Source: Umbilicaria muhlenbergii (taxonomy: Eukaryota; Ascomycota; Lecanoromycetes; Umbilicariales; Umbilicariaceae). Taken from it: a stretch of DNA of 64,000 nt. The position numbers and the translations under genes are program-made. Below, piece after piece: positions 34,552 to 46,868 of this stretch. The stretch covers positions 4,094,927-4,158,926 of the forward strand of contig KK106981.1 in the NCBI GenBank assembly GCA_000611775.1, in the 5' to 3' direction. Within the stretch, counting starts at the first letter, position 1, and each line of letters begins with the position of its first letter. A model generated the notes under the pieces. It worked only from the letters and a program-made list of their open reading frames with translations. It did not search any database and was not told where the DNA came from.

Positions 34552-36277
34552 GTGGGGCCACCCTTCGACCTTCCTGAGGCCGTGACGTACGTGTCGCACC
34601 CGGTATGAAAGAACTATGATATGATTCCCTTGCTCCTGGCGTGCGCTTCACAGTCGGAGAACTCTAGCGGGTACACGGCCTTTCACGCTTCTCATAGATC
34701 GGGAGCCTCGTCAGATACTGTCTATGCGTACGGTCCGTCCTCCTCCACATTTATGCTCGATTCTTCACGACTCCGTGGGACTGTACTGGCCGTGGCTGAC
34801 TTGCCGGAATTTGCGCAAACCCAAGGCTGATGGTCTGGGGGGGGATGTTGCGACCGAAGCGAGGTTGGCAGCGAGGTTGGCAGGAGGGGATGAGCTGGAT
34901 GCGGTAGACGTCTGGGCGATTGTGGACCGATCACGAGTGGATGAGGATGTTCGGGGGAAGAGTTGTGAGAGGGAGAGAAGCAGTACGATGGATGCAAACA
35001 AGGTGTCGCGCTGCCACTGGTGGTGTGGATGTCGCGAATCATGGAGTTGGGGTCGCTACAGCCACACCTACACGAAAGCAATTTAACTCAGCTGGGATCA
35101 TCTGGGTCGAATCGCATTCGCTTCTCTCCCATAGACGTCGTGCAACGTGACACCCAGCAGACTCGTTCGCTCTGCCAGCAGCAGCAGGCAGAGAGGGGCA
35201 CCGGTTGCAATTTCTCAGGAGTTGCTGGCCGGACTGTGCTTTGTACGGGATTCCGATTTGCCATCTCGACATGGGGGCACGCTCAGCAAACACAGGTGCT
35301 GCGTTATCAAAACGGTCTGCGCCCTATTGCTACAACCGAGGGGATCCTCACAAACCCAGTACCTTGTTGCCCGACGAGCCCGACTCGATGGAGGCGGCAC
35401 GGCTGCATGGCACGACAATTGGGCTCGGCGCCTAAAAAAGGTAGGGTCTTGCCTGATAAGTAGCTAAGGTCGGTACCTCCAGACAGTGCGTGTCAACGGT
35501 GGCATCGGATTCAAGACCGAGCACGGTGCTGAGTCCCAGTAAGAGTACTGCATGTGTCGGTAGCAATAGGAGAAGCTCATGGGGGATGGGGGGCTCGGGC
35601 GCTGACCGAGCTTGGGCTTTTCCATGCCGGCACGCGCCACACTCTCCGCCACAGCATCCCCGATTGCGAAGCTTGCTAAGCAGCTAAGGTACGACCACGG
35701 TACGGAGGAGGAGTGGCTCCTGCTCCCACTGCCAGTTCCCGTAAGTTACCACTCAGAATTGATGGGGAACAATTTGGCCATTGGATGCTCAGGAAGAGTA
35801 TCCTAGCATTGTCTGTCGAAGATGACAAGACGGGTTGTCTGACTTGACGGTGATTGGTATCTTAGTGGTGTATCCTTGCCAGCTGTTTCTGGTTTGTCGG
35901 CACCGGCACCCTTCCTCAGCTCGCTCAATCGTTCCAACGGACTACCGAGGCCGAGGCATGTGATTCGGGAAGAGCATCACCGTCTGTGTCACCGTCACCA
36001 TCATCACGCGCTCGAGGCATGATACTTCACAACATTACGCTCATTTCGGCATCCGCGAAGAGAGCGTTTAGGTTTCGAGGGGGCCACTGTTTGAACTCCC
36101 GCTTTAATGAGGCCTGCGCGCGCATGACACGTTGGTGAATGCTCCCACTTGAAAAGGCATCACATGGAGCGCATGCCTCGATACTACAGGACCGCTAGCC
36201 TGCGTCAAGCATCGCAACAATCGCCGTTTCGGGGGACATAGTCAGTTCTTTTCGGATGTTAAGGTGCAGCCATAGAC
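34552..36277. other. 1.7-kb intergenic region, divergent promoters
   Basis: Between the PSR1-like gene and the ABCD transporter. No gene is recognised; the right part carries tandem CCGAGG sites described separately. Confidence 0.55.
35945..35956. promoter_or_regulatory. Two abutting CCGAGG (FarA/FarB-type) sites
   Basis: CCGAGGCCGAGG, the inverse of CCTCGG, lies about 320 bp before the start of the peroxisomal fatty-acid transporter gene. CCTCGG is the core bound by the fatty-acid-responsive regulators FarA/FarB in Aspergillus. Assignment rests on the match and on the function of the downstream gene. Confidence 0.5.
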
Positions 36278-38811
36278 ATGGCTGCACACTCCACTCTTCG
36301 ACAACCCAACGATCCCCTTCTGGCTCTGTACCTCCGCTATGTCAAGCTTGTTCGATCAAGACTAAGACATACCTCGACCATAGCGCAGACCGTGGCGACC
36401 TTGACGCTTGCACTATCAATCATCGGCAGTGCGTATGCGAGTAAGAGATGGCTCAAGAAGAGGTCGGAAGAAATTGCCAGAGGTCAGCGCCTGTTACGGC
36501 GAAACTCTGGCCTGCGGGGCAAGGACGGATCACGAACGATCTTCGTGCCGTATCGATCTTCGACGGCCAAGGTGACCATAAATCCTACAAAGCCGACTAC
36601 CTTTGATGCTCACCGGAGACTGTTTCTCAACCCACCGCGAGCAGCACGCCTCGGTGGTGGGCAGGTAGCTCCCCAGGTGCCACCACTGCAGACAAAGCCA
36701 GGTCTGAACCTCGCCTTTCTTCATCAGTTCTTAAGTCTACTTAGTATTATGATCCCACACTGGAACAGCAAAGAATCCGGTCTTCTGGTCAGTCAAGCGG
36801 CCTTTCTCATGTTACGCACATACCTCTCTTTGGTGGTGGCTCGATTGGATGGCGAGATAGTAAGAGACCTTGTGGCTGGGAATGGCAAAGCTTTCATGTG
36901 GGGCATTGTCAAATGGTGTGGCATTGGGGGTAAGTTGTCCGTGGGGCGTCAGAATATATCAGGACGAAGATATTAATAGTCATAGGCTTCGCCTCTTACA
37001 CGAACGCGGCCATCAAGTTTTTGCAAAGCAAGGTCTCGATCGCTTTTCGGACGAGACTCACCCGGTATATACATGATCTCTACCTCAATGACAATCTCAA
37101 CTACTACAAGCTTTCGAATCTGGATGGGGGTGTCGGTCAAGGTGCGGATCAATTCATCACGCAGGATCTGACGCTCTTCTGCGCTTCAGCTGCCTCATTG
37201 TACTCCTCCATCGGCAAGCCCTTTGTCGATTTGTGTGTTTTCAACTATCAGTTGTTCCAATCTCTCGGCCCCCTCGCTTTGACGGGCCTTCTTGGCAACT
37301 ACTTTACAACTGCAATTCTCCTCCGCCGGCTGTCGCCACCTTTCGGTAAGCTCAAAGCCGTCGAGGTTCGGCGAGAAGGTGATTTCCGCGGCCTGCATGC
37401 CCGGCTCATTGCCAACGCGGAGGAGGTTGCGTTCTACGGCGGCGCCGATATGGAAAAGGTCTTCCTCGACAAGGGCTTCAAAGACCTCAAGGGCTGGATG
37501 GAGGGCATCTACAGCCTAAAAATTCGATATCATATGCTCGAAGATTTCATTTTGAAATACTCCTGGTCTGCATTCGGGTATCTCATTACGTCCTTACCAG
37601 TCTTCCTCCCGGCATGGGGGGGCTTGGGTGGTGCACAGGAACTCATCAATACAGACAATGGTTCGCGCAGGGAGAGAGGTCGCATGCAAGAGTTCATCAC
37701 GAATAAACGCCTCATGCTATCGCTAGCAGATGCTGGTGGTAGGATCATGTATAGCATCAAGGACCTCTCGGAACTAGCAGGCTATACATCCCGCGTCTAC
37801 ACACTCATATCGACACTTCATCGGGTCCATGCAAGTGCCTACTTCCCGGCTCGAGGCACCCACCCGGAACTTTTCTCGCTTTCGGACGTCCAAGGCACGA
37901 TACATAAAGGGTACGACGGTGTACGGCTTGAAGTTGCACCTATCGTAGCTCCTGCACTTTATCCGCGAGGTGGGGATGAGCTCATCGACTCGCTATCCTT
38001 TGTCATCCACCCGGGAGAGCATTTGCTCATCTCGGGCCCAAATGGTATAGGCAAATCGGCGGTTGCGCGTCTTGTGGCAGGCCTATGGCCCGTCTACCGT
38101 GGGCTCGTGAGCAGACCGCGAAGCATCGGCACGGACGGTATCATGTTTTTGCCCCAACGGCCTTATCTAAGCATAGGCACCTTGCGGGACCAAGTCATCT
38201 ATCCTCACAGCGAAATGGACATGCGCGACAGCGGCCGCCGTGATCACGAACTGAGTCGCGTACTCGAAGAGGTGCGCCTTGGATATCTCCCAGACCGAGA
38301 GGGCGGATGGGATTGCAGGAAAGAGTGGAAGGACGTCTTGAGTGGCGGCGAGAAGCAGCGCATGGCTTTTGCTCGCTTAATGTACCACGAACCTCGTCTG
38401 GCGTTCCTGGACGAAGCTACCTCGGCGGTTTCCTCCGACGTCGAAGGATTATTATATGAGAAAGCCAAGGAGAAGGGAATCACGCTTATCACGATCTCTA
38501 CGAGGGTTTCGTTGAAGAAATACCATACATTCAACCTGACCCTGGGTCTCGGCGAAGACGGCGCTGATTGGGATTTCGAAAGGATCGGCACCGAGGATGA
38601 GAAGATGGGCGTTGAGCGGGAACTGCAGGAGCTGAGAGAACGCTTGGGGAAGGTGGAGGAGTGGAAGAGGCGAAGGGAGGAGATTGAGAAAGAGCTGCTC
38701 AAAGTATGGATCGAAGGTGATGGTGAAGATAGCGAGCAAGATAGGGTATTGGCCCCGCCGCCGTATGAGCAGACTGGGGATCCGCCAGGTGAAGCAGTAG
38801 ATACTGATTGA
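36278..38811 (+). CDS. Peroxisomal long-chain acyl-CoA ABC half-transporter (ABCD family, PXA1/PXA2)
   Basis: Two exons, 36278-36929 and 36986-38811, 825 residues. The N-terminal half is an ABCD membrane domain with the family segments FLHQFLSLLSIMIPHWNSKE, AAFLMLRTYLSLVVARLDG, YLNDNLNYYKLSNLDG (conserved loop before NPDQ-like ADQFITQD) and the EAA-like NAEEVAFYGG. The nucleotide-binding domain has Walker A GPNGIGKS (568-575), Q-loop LPQRPYLSIGTLRDQVIYP, signature LSGGEKQR (669-676) and Walker B LAFLDE (D693, E694). The tail is a charged coiled coil. As a half-transporter it should pair with its sister (PXA1 with PXA2) to move activated long-chain fatty acids into peroxisomes; I cannot say which of the two this is. 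Tandem CCGAGG sites lie upstream. Confidence 0.92.
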
Positions 38812-39701
38812 GCTTGGGAGCAACATCACGACGATGAAATCCGCGGTCAGACCTGGAACAATGACTTGGTTCCTCTGATGGATGGGAAGTGCTGTCTATG
38901 ACTTGATAATCTAAGGCTCTGCTGCCTATAGTATACACAGTTACACATTTGAGGAACACAGTATGACAGACGTCCGGAGCGTTTTCGTAAGGTCCTCGGT
39001 CAATGCACAACAAGGTACTCGCATAGCTTACGTTCGCTGGCGAGGCTGATCGCTTTCGCGGAGCCAGTACCACACTGGGAAGGGCCTACTACGTCCATAC
39101 CACGTTCTTTCTTAACTTGTTAAACCTGGCCTCCTCGGATTGCCCTGTTCACCCTCCACCACGCGAGGTCCTGAGGAGAGACGAAGTGTCCGATTGATGG
39201 TGTAATTGTGGTTGTGATTCAACGATTCGGTTCGGTTGCGAGCATTGCCCCTCAGCAGATGATCCCTGCAGACGTCACAAGCAATTTTGGCCTATGTTTA
39301 GCTTTGGGTGTGCAACCAATGAACGAGCCGGATCACTGGGGTGCTGCTTTAGCCTGGCTTTGGCGTCAGGGTTAAGGCCGCAAACGGATGGATCAATCAA
39401 GCACCCGGCCTCCATGCTTGTTATTTGCTCACGCCGCTCCCGCAAAGGGAAGAGGGAGCACTAAGTGCTACGGCTGAGGTGAAGTGGTGGCGCAGAGACA
39501 GAGGGCTCATACTCTCGCAGTACCATTGATGTCGTCGTCGGCGGCGATTAGCCTTCCCACAGACTGCCAAGAGCTCAGCACACCTCGGTGCTCTTGGCCA
39601 TATACGATCCTCCGACACCGTACGTCTTCCTACAGTCCAGTATTCCTGTCTGGAGTACGAGAGGAACGGGCCTCCAAGGAACTGCGTGACGCAATTGCAC
39701 G
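38812..39701. other. Intergenic, 0.9 kb
   Basis: Downstream of the ABC transporter and upstream of the single-pass protein. No gene or RNA recognised. Confidence 0.6.
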
Positions 39702-40821
39702 ATGCCACCTCCGACAACGCAAGCCTCGCAGCGCAATCACTCCCTGTCACAGGATCAGCGACTCTCGGTCATCGCAGAGGACGGCGACGCTCCTCCCGTG
39801 CATGCGGTCCCCCAAAAGACTCACCATCGTCCATTCAGCCGAAGGTGGAATCTGGGAGACCCACCTAGGCACAGCTATGAGAAGCCGCCGCCGGCTTACA
39901 GCGTCTGGAACGTAACAGGACCTCGCAGTGAGAAGCTGGCGGATGTGAGGAACAACAAATTCATTGCACGGAGAGGAGGCTGGAAGAGACTGCTGATTCT
40001 AGCCTTCATCCTCGCTGCGGTTCTGGTGGCTTTGATTGTAGGCTTGGTCGTTGGTCTGCGAAAGAAACACAACAGCGGGTATGTATAAATCTCCGTCGCC
40101 CCAAATGCGGACAAGGGTACTAATCCATGAGCCCAGTCAACCGTCCGCGCCTTCATCGTCCTCAACTTCCAGTCCGACGGGCCCATTCCCCATTGGGTCA
40201 TACTCTCTCAGTACCTTCCTCGATACAGTTTCCACCAATTGCACGTCCAACCCGGCTACTTGGCGGTGCTACCCATATACGACTTATAGTAGCTCTCCCA
40301 CTGGCGCTCTGGCTACTTTCAATTGGATAATCACGGCGTCCGCAACGTCTTCAGGGAACTACACAATCTCTTCCACTGACAACCCTTTCGCCATCAATTT
40401 CGTCAATGCATCTCTCAGACTGCTGGATGCGAACGCAACTACCGAGCGGTATCACTTCCAAGTTCCTATCAACAAGATTGTGGTTCCGTCCGCGGCTATC
40501 ACCAGCGACAACCAAATGGCAAATTGCTATTTCAATGGCACCATATTCGAGGCCAACCTCTATACGAAGATTCCGAAGACATATCCCCCGGCCTCATCTA
40601 GTAGTACCGCTGCTGTTGCCTCTCCGTCGAGCACTGCCGGAGGCGGATTCGGATCGTGGCCGTATGCGGTCGAGGTTACGCAGACGATCGGAGGCGGGAA
40701 CGGTGTGCCAGACTGCTTCGAATTCGTGAACGGCAATGTGGGTGCACAGATCACTAACGGCCTCATGGCCCAAGCAGCTGGAGAGATGTGCAGCTGTGCA
40801 TATAAGAATTACGACCCCTAG
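39702..40821 (+). CDS. Single-pass membrane protein with Ser/Thr-rich ectodomain
   Basis: Two exons, 39702-40078 and 40137-40821, 353 residues. Residues 1-95 are hydrophilic and probably cytosolic. One membrane segment at about 97-120 (LLILAFILAAVLVALIVGLVVGL) is preceded by basic RRGGWKR and followed by RKKH. After a Ser/Thr/Pro linker (SAPSSSSTSSP) comes a folded ectodomain with several N-x-S/T sites and paired Cys residues (NCTSN...WRCYP, ANCYF, PDCF, MCSCAY). It is one of the conserved but unnamed mould surface proteins, sometimes mislabelled as having a Tat signal; its function is not known. The exon 1 start is the first ATG in frame with the membrane segment. Confidence 0.78.
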
Positions 40822-41340
40822 CATGATTTAGCGATCTAGTGTGTCTGCTTTCTCAATATGAGTATAGTATTCCTTTACATCGGCCAGCATGGCGTTGGGG
40901 CGGGGTCTTGAGGCAGATAGCCCTGGCGTTACACATAGGATCTCTCAGCGGGCAAGCTTCATTTCATCACCCTATGGTGTTGCGCCCAACCTAGGATGAC
41001 TTATCCATCAATAGGAAACTTAAACTACCTTATAGCTGACCGAAACACATGACTTGTTATAATGTAGCAGTGTCTCACTGTACGCCTTATATATACTTTA
41101 CCTTCGATACACCTTACCTTCGAGAATGGTAATGGCTGTGGAGAACCATGTTCTTTCTACTCACCATGTAAATGAGGCACTGAGGGTCCGAGCGCTGACC
41201 TTGGAAGGAAGCGAGTTTCAAACGACGTGCTCCTCAGCTTTACATGCTCTGCAACAACTTTGATGCTACTCAGGATGTGAAAATCCGAGGAAACAGAAGC
41301 CACTCCTCACGTAGGACGTACCAGAGGCGCCTCAGTGATC
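40822..41340. other. Intergenic, 0.5 kb
   Basis: 3' region of the membrane protein and promoter of clr2. AT-rich around 41000-41100. Nothing else seen. Confidence 0.55.
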
Positions 41341-43941
41341 ATGGATGTTGTCACCGTACCTATCAATGGCTACAGTGACGGCGATGTCAGTCACCGTCCG
41401 CCAGCCGGTGGTAAATTCAGCGTCGACGCAAATCCACTATATCGAGAGAAACTTGCCAAGCAATGGATGGACGCAACAGGCAAAACACAGTCAGGTATTT
41501 CTATAAGACGCGTCCCCGCTTTATGTCTGGAAATTCTGGTCGGTTGAACGGAATTTCTATCAAAGTCTCCTTGCTTTACTTGGAGCGTTTGAAGCCTGAT
41601 TGTTTTGTACACTCCGGTGATATGAGAACGCGGAGTTGGAGACAGAGCACAGTTGCGTTTCAGACAGTACATCAATCTTCGTCTTTCAGCTCAATATCTT
41701 TCATCTGCGGATTTTGCAACCTGCTCCAACGTTGAAAGGCTTAATCAAGCTCAGCCACGAAATGCCAATATTCTATTATTTACAGCGGGGTTGTCACTTT
41801 TATGAAGCAGTGCGCATGTTATCATAAAAGGTTCGACCTTTGCATCTTATCTTAGACGCGGTAACGACATCGTTCTAGAAGCTAATAGTCTACTTACTAT
41901 AGGGAAGAAATACATACTCGACAGACTACCAGCTGGCTACGAGCTTTACAGTAGACCACGAAACTCAGGGCCTGTTAGTGGTCCACAATCCGCCACTAGG
42001 ACCTGGACTCAAACGCTGACGGCATTTCCATTAGCGAGACAAGTTCCTCTATGGACATCCGGGTCACCGCGTTTTCGACTCACCGAATCGGTTCTATCCG
42101 CACTTCCGCCACCTTATGGAGCATCCCAATACCGAATCGTGCCCGTGCGATTTGTGTACTAGTGGCAAGCCCCCGAAACGCCACATTGATCCCACCCTAG
42201 GAGGCTCAGCGGAAGCTACTAAAGAACAAGCCCCAGGTACGCTCATCACTATTGCTCTATGGGTGTTATGGCTTCACCCTATTTCAGTCTTCGACGCTAA
42301 CTTCACTCAGCTGCAAAACCTAGAGGGAGACCCCCAATTGATAGAGGTCCACAAGATGAGGAAGGCTCGCCAGATATTTACACACAGATCTTCCGGCTCT
42401 TGCACAAAGACGGCACGATCGATCGTAACTTGGAAGAGGTGATGAGTATGGACTGGCGTGCAGAGCGAAAACTCGTGTCTACCATGATGAAGAACGTTCC
42501 TATGCAGCCGTCATTCATTCCACGACTAGGAGAAATTGTGCTCTGGTGCCGCAAAGTGGAAGGCGAGATTATCATAGATTCTGAAACCAACGAGTTCAAA
42601 TTGCACGATGCGACCTCGGGACAGTATTTAGGGCATCCGCAGTGGCTGGCTGGGGTAATCACCCAAGTTCCCGCCGAAGAGGTTCTTGTTAAAGACCTAC
42701 TAAAGGAGACAAACAAGCGGCACGCGGTTAACAGATCAGGCTTCCGAGTCGAGTGCCTGCCAGATCCAAATGGAAGCGCCAAAGGACTATCGAAGCAATA
42801 CAGCTATGTTCCGATGCATCACATCCGCCCCATGTGTTTCTGGAAGGAAGCCCTGAAAGGCATTCCTGATAAACAGTGGCACCCCTCGATTCCGCACGCG
42901 TTAAGCGTCACAGCAACTCTATCAATGGTGGAGCGATACCGCGCTCATGGGACATGGCCGAATTGCAATATTCACTACAAAGGGATATTCATTGGTGCAG
43001 AAGCTCTATTCATAGGAGATGCCGTCCGGCTTCTATGTCAATCACGCACCAGTGTCTCAGGTGTCTTAAGGATTAGGGACATCGTAGTAAGATTTGAGGG
43101 ACTCGCAGTCGCCAATGACGGTAATTTCTATAGCGGCGCGGCTTGTTACATCCATGTTCACTTGCTTGGAGAAGCCTATACGCTTGACTCACAAAGGTCT
43201 TTTAAAGGTCTAGAAGTTAATCTAGACAAAGTCCCTGGATCCCTTCCACCAGGGATGAGGGGTTACAACAAGTGGTATCATATGTGTGAGCCAGGAAAGA
43301 GGCTGGAGGTAACCTACGATTGTGTGCTTGGCCGTTTGTTTGAAGCCGAGGCAATGCGCTCCTGGTTGACTCTTCCAAAGGAAAATCTGGAAGCGGGCTT
43401 GTCAGGAACTGTGACAGCTCGGGAGTACTCGGCGCAGAGTGATATGCGGATCGCGGGAAGTGGGAAGACATGGTACTGGGGTAACTACAGAGCCGACTCT
43501 TTGGACATCGAGACTTTCAACGGTTTCGAAGTAGGACAATACAATACAGATCGCGATCCAAAGACGTGGAGAAGCAACCTCAAAGTCCTCGATGGTGTTG
43601 CGGATAAGATACCTCTGGAAGCCTCGGCGAAGTCGGACGCGGTGTCTCCAGTGCAGGTCGGCTTTAGCCCCGTTAACGCAGAGAGCACTTTGGTCGCCAC
43701 AGCACTGCAGGCCGATGAGCCGAGTGAAAAGACTCGCAAAGAAAATGGCTTTGATGTGCTGCCGGAAGATAATACCGCCTTCATGGAGGACGAAGTAGAT
43801 GCAGTGGTGGACAGCGTTATTGGTGGGCACCTCTCAGGAGAAGACATGACTGCCGACGTCTCCGAAGACCTACAAGGCGACGAAAATAGCGGTGGCGAGA
43901 TCATAGGTCCGAGGAAGAAGCGGCCGAGGCTTGAGGAATGA
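41341..43941 (+). CDS. clr2: Cryptic loci regulator 2 homologue (heterochromatin silencing)
   Basis: Four exons: 41341-41494, 41903-41973, 42035-42236 and 42311-43941, 685 residues. The N-terminal Clr2 domain appears only after splicing: LYREKLAKQWMDATGKTQ, then KKYILDRLPAGYELYSRPR, then KFLYGHPGHRVFDSPNRFYPHFRHLM and CPCDLC. An AT-hook-like KPRGRPP (about 145-151) follows. The large last exon has IPRLGEIVLWCR, AGVITQVP, VPMHHIRPMCFW, and FIGDAVRLL...LRIRDIVVR, matching the C-terminal Clr2 transcription-silencing region. The tail is acidic and ends in a basic cluster RKKRPRLEE. In fission yeast Clr2 is part of SHREC, the histone deacetylase/remodeller complex of heterochromatin. The first intron (408 nt) is long for this genome but its ends keep the domain in frame. 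Confidence 0.85.
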
Positions 43942-44761
43942 TTTTTGGTGTTTCTATGCGCTCAAACCTCGTATAAAGCAATCGCAGCGGAAGGTGTTGT
44001 TATGTTCTCTCCTCTGGTCTTCACCTAACGTTACCGCAGCTTGCACCCTTGCTGATAGAGTGCCATTTTTTCATGAGCGTTCTTATAGGTTCTTACACCC
44101 GTCTTATCTGTTTTTTCGGTTTGTCCCTAGGATACCCCCATAAGCTTCGCAAGAGCTCCGAAATTAGTTGCATTCCTCGAGACGCAAATTGCTGCATTTC
44201 AGTCTTGATTGCATAATCTGAACTGTGGCGAACTCCTCAACAAAGGACTTGGGGAGTGTTTAGCACGCTTTAGCCAGCAAGCATCAAAATCTGAAAGTCA
44301 CTCCATTGACCCGTTGATGTAGCGCGGGGATCACCAGCTACAGATTGCCTATTTCTGAAGCCTTGCGCCTGTCTTGTGGATTGCTTATACTCGTAGATTT
44401 TCTACGATCATGAATCCCTTAATTTTGCCTGCACTTTTCTTGCTTCTGCGATGTGACCGCATTCGGAGATTTCAATGCATCCTCACCTTTGTTCAACGGG
44501 CCCAATCCTCTGAGCACCCAAATCGCGAACAAACGCGCCGCATTTGTCAAAGGTATAGGGAAGCTGTCTTTGTGCTGCGACCCATCATTGATGCCTCAAA
44601 GCAACGCAGGACTCAAGATGCCAACCTTCCTTCAACGCAGAAACAACTCTTGGTGTCAGCATTTCGAACGAGAGGCAAATTGGTCGTATCCTCGACACAA
44701 GGTATCGCTAGTGTAGAAAGGCAATCCCTAATCGAGCGACGAGATTCCTCACAAAGCAGCT
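43942..44761. other. Intergenic, 0.8 kb
   Basis: Between clr2 and the kinase. No gene or RNA recognised. Confidence 0.6.
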
Positions 44762-46868
44762 ATGGCAGTACGACGCGATCGCGGTAACCGTAGAGCGGCC
44801 CCCTATCCACCACGGAGACCAGTAGACACACCGAGCTTCTCGAAGTTTACGCCAATAAACGCACCTAGAAACATTCCTCCGCAACCTGTTGGCGGACCTA
44901 AGACAGCTCAGGGGGGGGTTAATCGTCATGAGGCATTGCGTCAAGCACCCATTGGGAGCTCTACGGTACGTATGTTGGTCGGGGACACCACCTCACAGCA
45001 GGACGTTCCAATGGCAGGTACCGATGCTCCCCAAGGGGAAGTGAACAACGGCCAGGTGCGACTTTATGATGTGGATCCAAGCGAAAACGCCTTCGGAGTA
45101 CCAACCCCGGTTGATTTGCACTTCTGGAACCGGTCGGCCGCTACATTCATCAGGTCATCATCAGGCATTGATGCCACGTGGGTGGGCAGGAGGCCTTTAG
45201 GTCAGGGCAGCTTCGGCATCGCAGGTGTATGGGAGAAATTCGACCACAATGGAAACATGGTTGATGTATGTCAATTTGCAAATCGTATCCAAGAGGTCCC
45301 TTTCAGCTGACGAGATCGACAGACGGTGGTCATAAAGCAAATCGGGGTAAGACCAAAGGATGCTGCCCGCGGCCAGGCTTGGGAGTCGGGAATCCCACAC
45401 GAAGTTTTGATAATGTACGATCTCAGCGAGACAAATTGCGACACCATAGTCAAGATCAGATCATACAAGAGGTATCCGCATCAACAGATCCACAGAATTT
45501 ATCTGGAATACTGCCCCTATGGGGATCTCCGGAAGCTTTACAAACGGTACAGACAATTTAGGTATGTAAGATGCAGAAGGACATCGGCCAAGGATTCCGA
45601 TTACTTGTGGTTCTAATATTTGCAGACGTTACTTACCCGAGCCGTACCTCTGGGAGACCTTTCGTCATCTTCTCAAGGCCGTAGGAGCGATGTACTTTGG
45701 TCCTGTGGACCCCACAACTGGAGAGAGAGAATGGAATTGGGAGATCGTGCACCGAGACCTCAAACCCCAGAATGGTTCGTGTTCCTCCTTTTCACTGACC
45801 TCGGCGCCCTTCTAAATTACTTACAGTCTTCCTTGGCAACGAGGGACCGCTGAATAGCAATTTTCCCTTCTATCCAACAGCCAAGGTCGGGGACTTTGGA
45901 CTCGCTGAAAGGACCAACAGCGAGGACCCCAATAATCCTCTATACCTCCAAGGTGCCGGAACACGCATTTACATGGCACCAGTAAGTTCATGACGTTTCG
46001 AGACACGTGGTCTATGGTGCTTATCTTTTTTCTTAGGAACAGAAAGTCCGTGTCGGTGCTATCCCTTCCTATTTGGCAAACGGACACGATCGCTTAAGTC
46101 ATTTGACCAATTTATGGGCCGTTGGGGCCACTATGTATGAATTAATGACATTGGTAAGAATTCCGGAGCGCCAATCCGCGAGAATCAGTGTTAACAAGCC
46201 GATAGCATCACGCCTATAGCGCGCTGTATCCTTGGGATGTCAACGAGGAAGGCGAGGGGCTCCCGGTGATCCGTACCACTCGCACTCCAGAATACAGCGC
46301 GGAGCTTCGACAGATGATCCGTATGTGCCTCAGACCCGACCCTACAAACCGGCCCGACTATGAACACCTGTATGCGGATGTCAATCGAAGGGTGGAGGAG
46401 GTTGCAAGGGCTAGTCGACGGCTCAGGGGTGAGAACCAGTCGGCCGTTCACCAGACTGAGAGACTTTATTACAAAGGCAACGAAATCAACTCGATGGAGA
46501 CCGGAGATTGGGCACCAACCCATTACTATGTTCTAGATGAAGTGGAGGAAAGTGGCTTCAAAGATCCCTTCCTCACTCAGATGAAATTTCCTGTGTGGAA
46601 CAGGCGAGCCAGTACAGCAGAGGAGGAGGAGACTACCCAGAGCGATCCCGATGAGGATGTCAAGAGGATCATGGCCGAGCCTATGCTGGCGGCAGGAGGC
46701 ACGGGAGCTACCGCTCGAGACGATGTTACCATGGGAACAGACAGGACGAACAACAATGACGATGGAGAAGGCGAAGACGAAGATGAAGAGGATGCTACGG
46801 CCGTCCCTGCTCGGGGACCGCAAATGCGAGGTCTGAACAAGTTTGGAAGGCCGAGGATGGGGTGGTGA
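44762..46868 (+). CDS. Serine/threonine protein kinase of a mould-specific group
   Basis: Six exons: 44762-45265, 45323-45561, 45626-45774, 45827-45981, 46037-46153 and 46206-46868, 608 residues. The N-terminal 135 residues are basic and Pro-rich. The kinase domain has the Gly loop GQGSFG (147-152), the lysine of VVIK (K173), the hinge YLEYCPYGDL, the catalytic loop HRDLKPQN (290-297), DFG (320-322), and a substrate segment GTRIYMAPEQ in place of the usual APE. All key residues are intact, so it should be active. After the domain come a basic stretch (NRRVEEVARASRRL) and a strongly acidic region (GEGEDEDEEDA) before GLNKFGRPRMGW. It resembles the many NEK/CAMK-like kinases of Pezizomycotina without a clear yeast counterpart; the substrate is unknown. 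All introns are 51-64 nt. Confidence 0.87.

Noticed and set aside
33586-34608. 340-codon plus-strand frame opposite the PSR1-like gene
   Set aside because: Antisense of the Ser/Pro-rich exon 2; no domain and the minus strand matches the phosphatase family.
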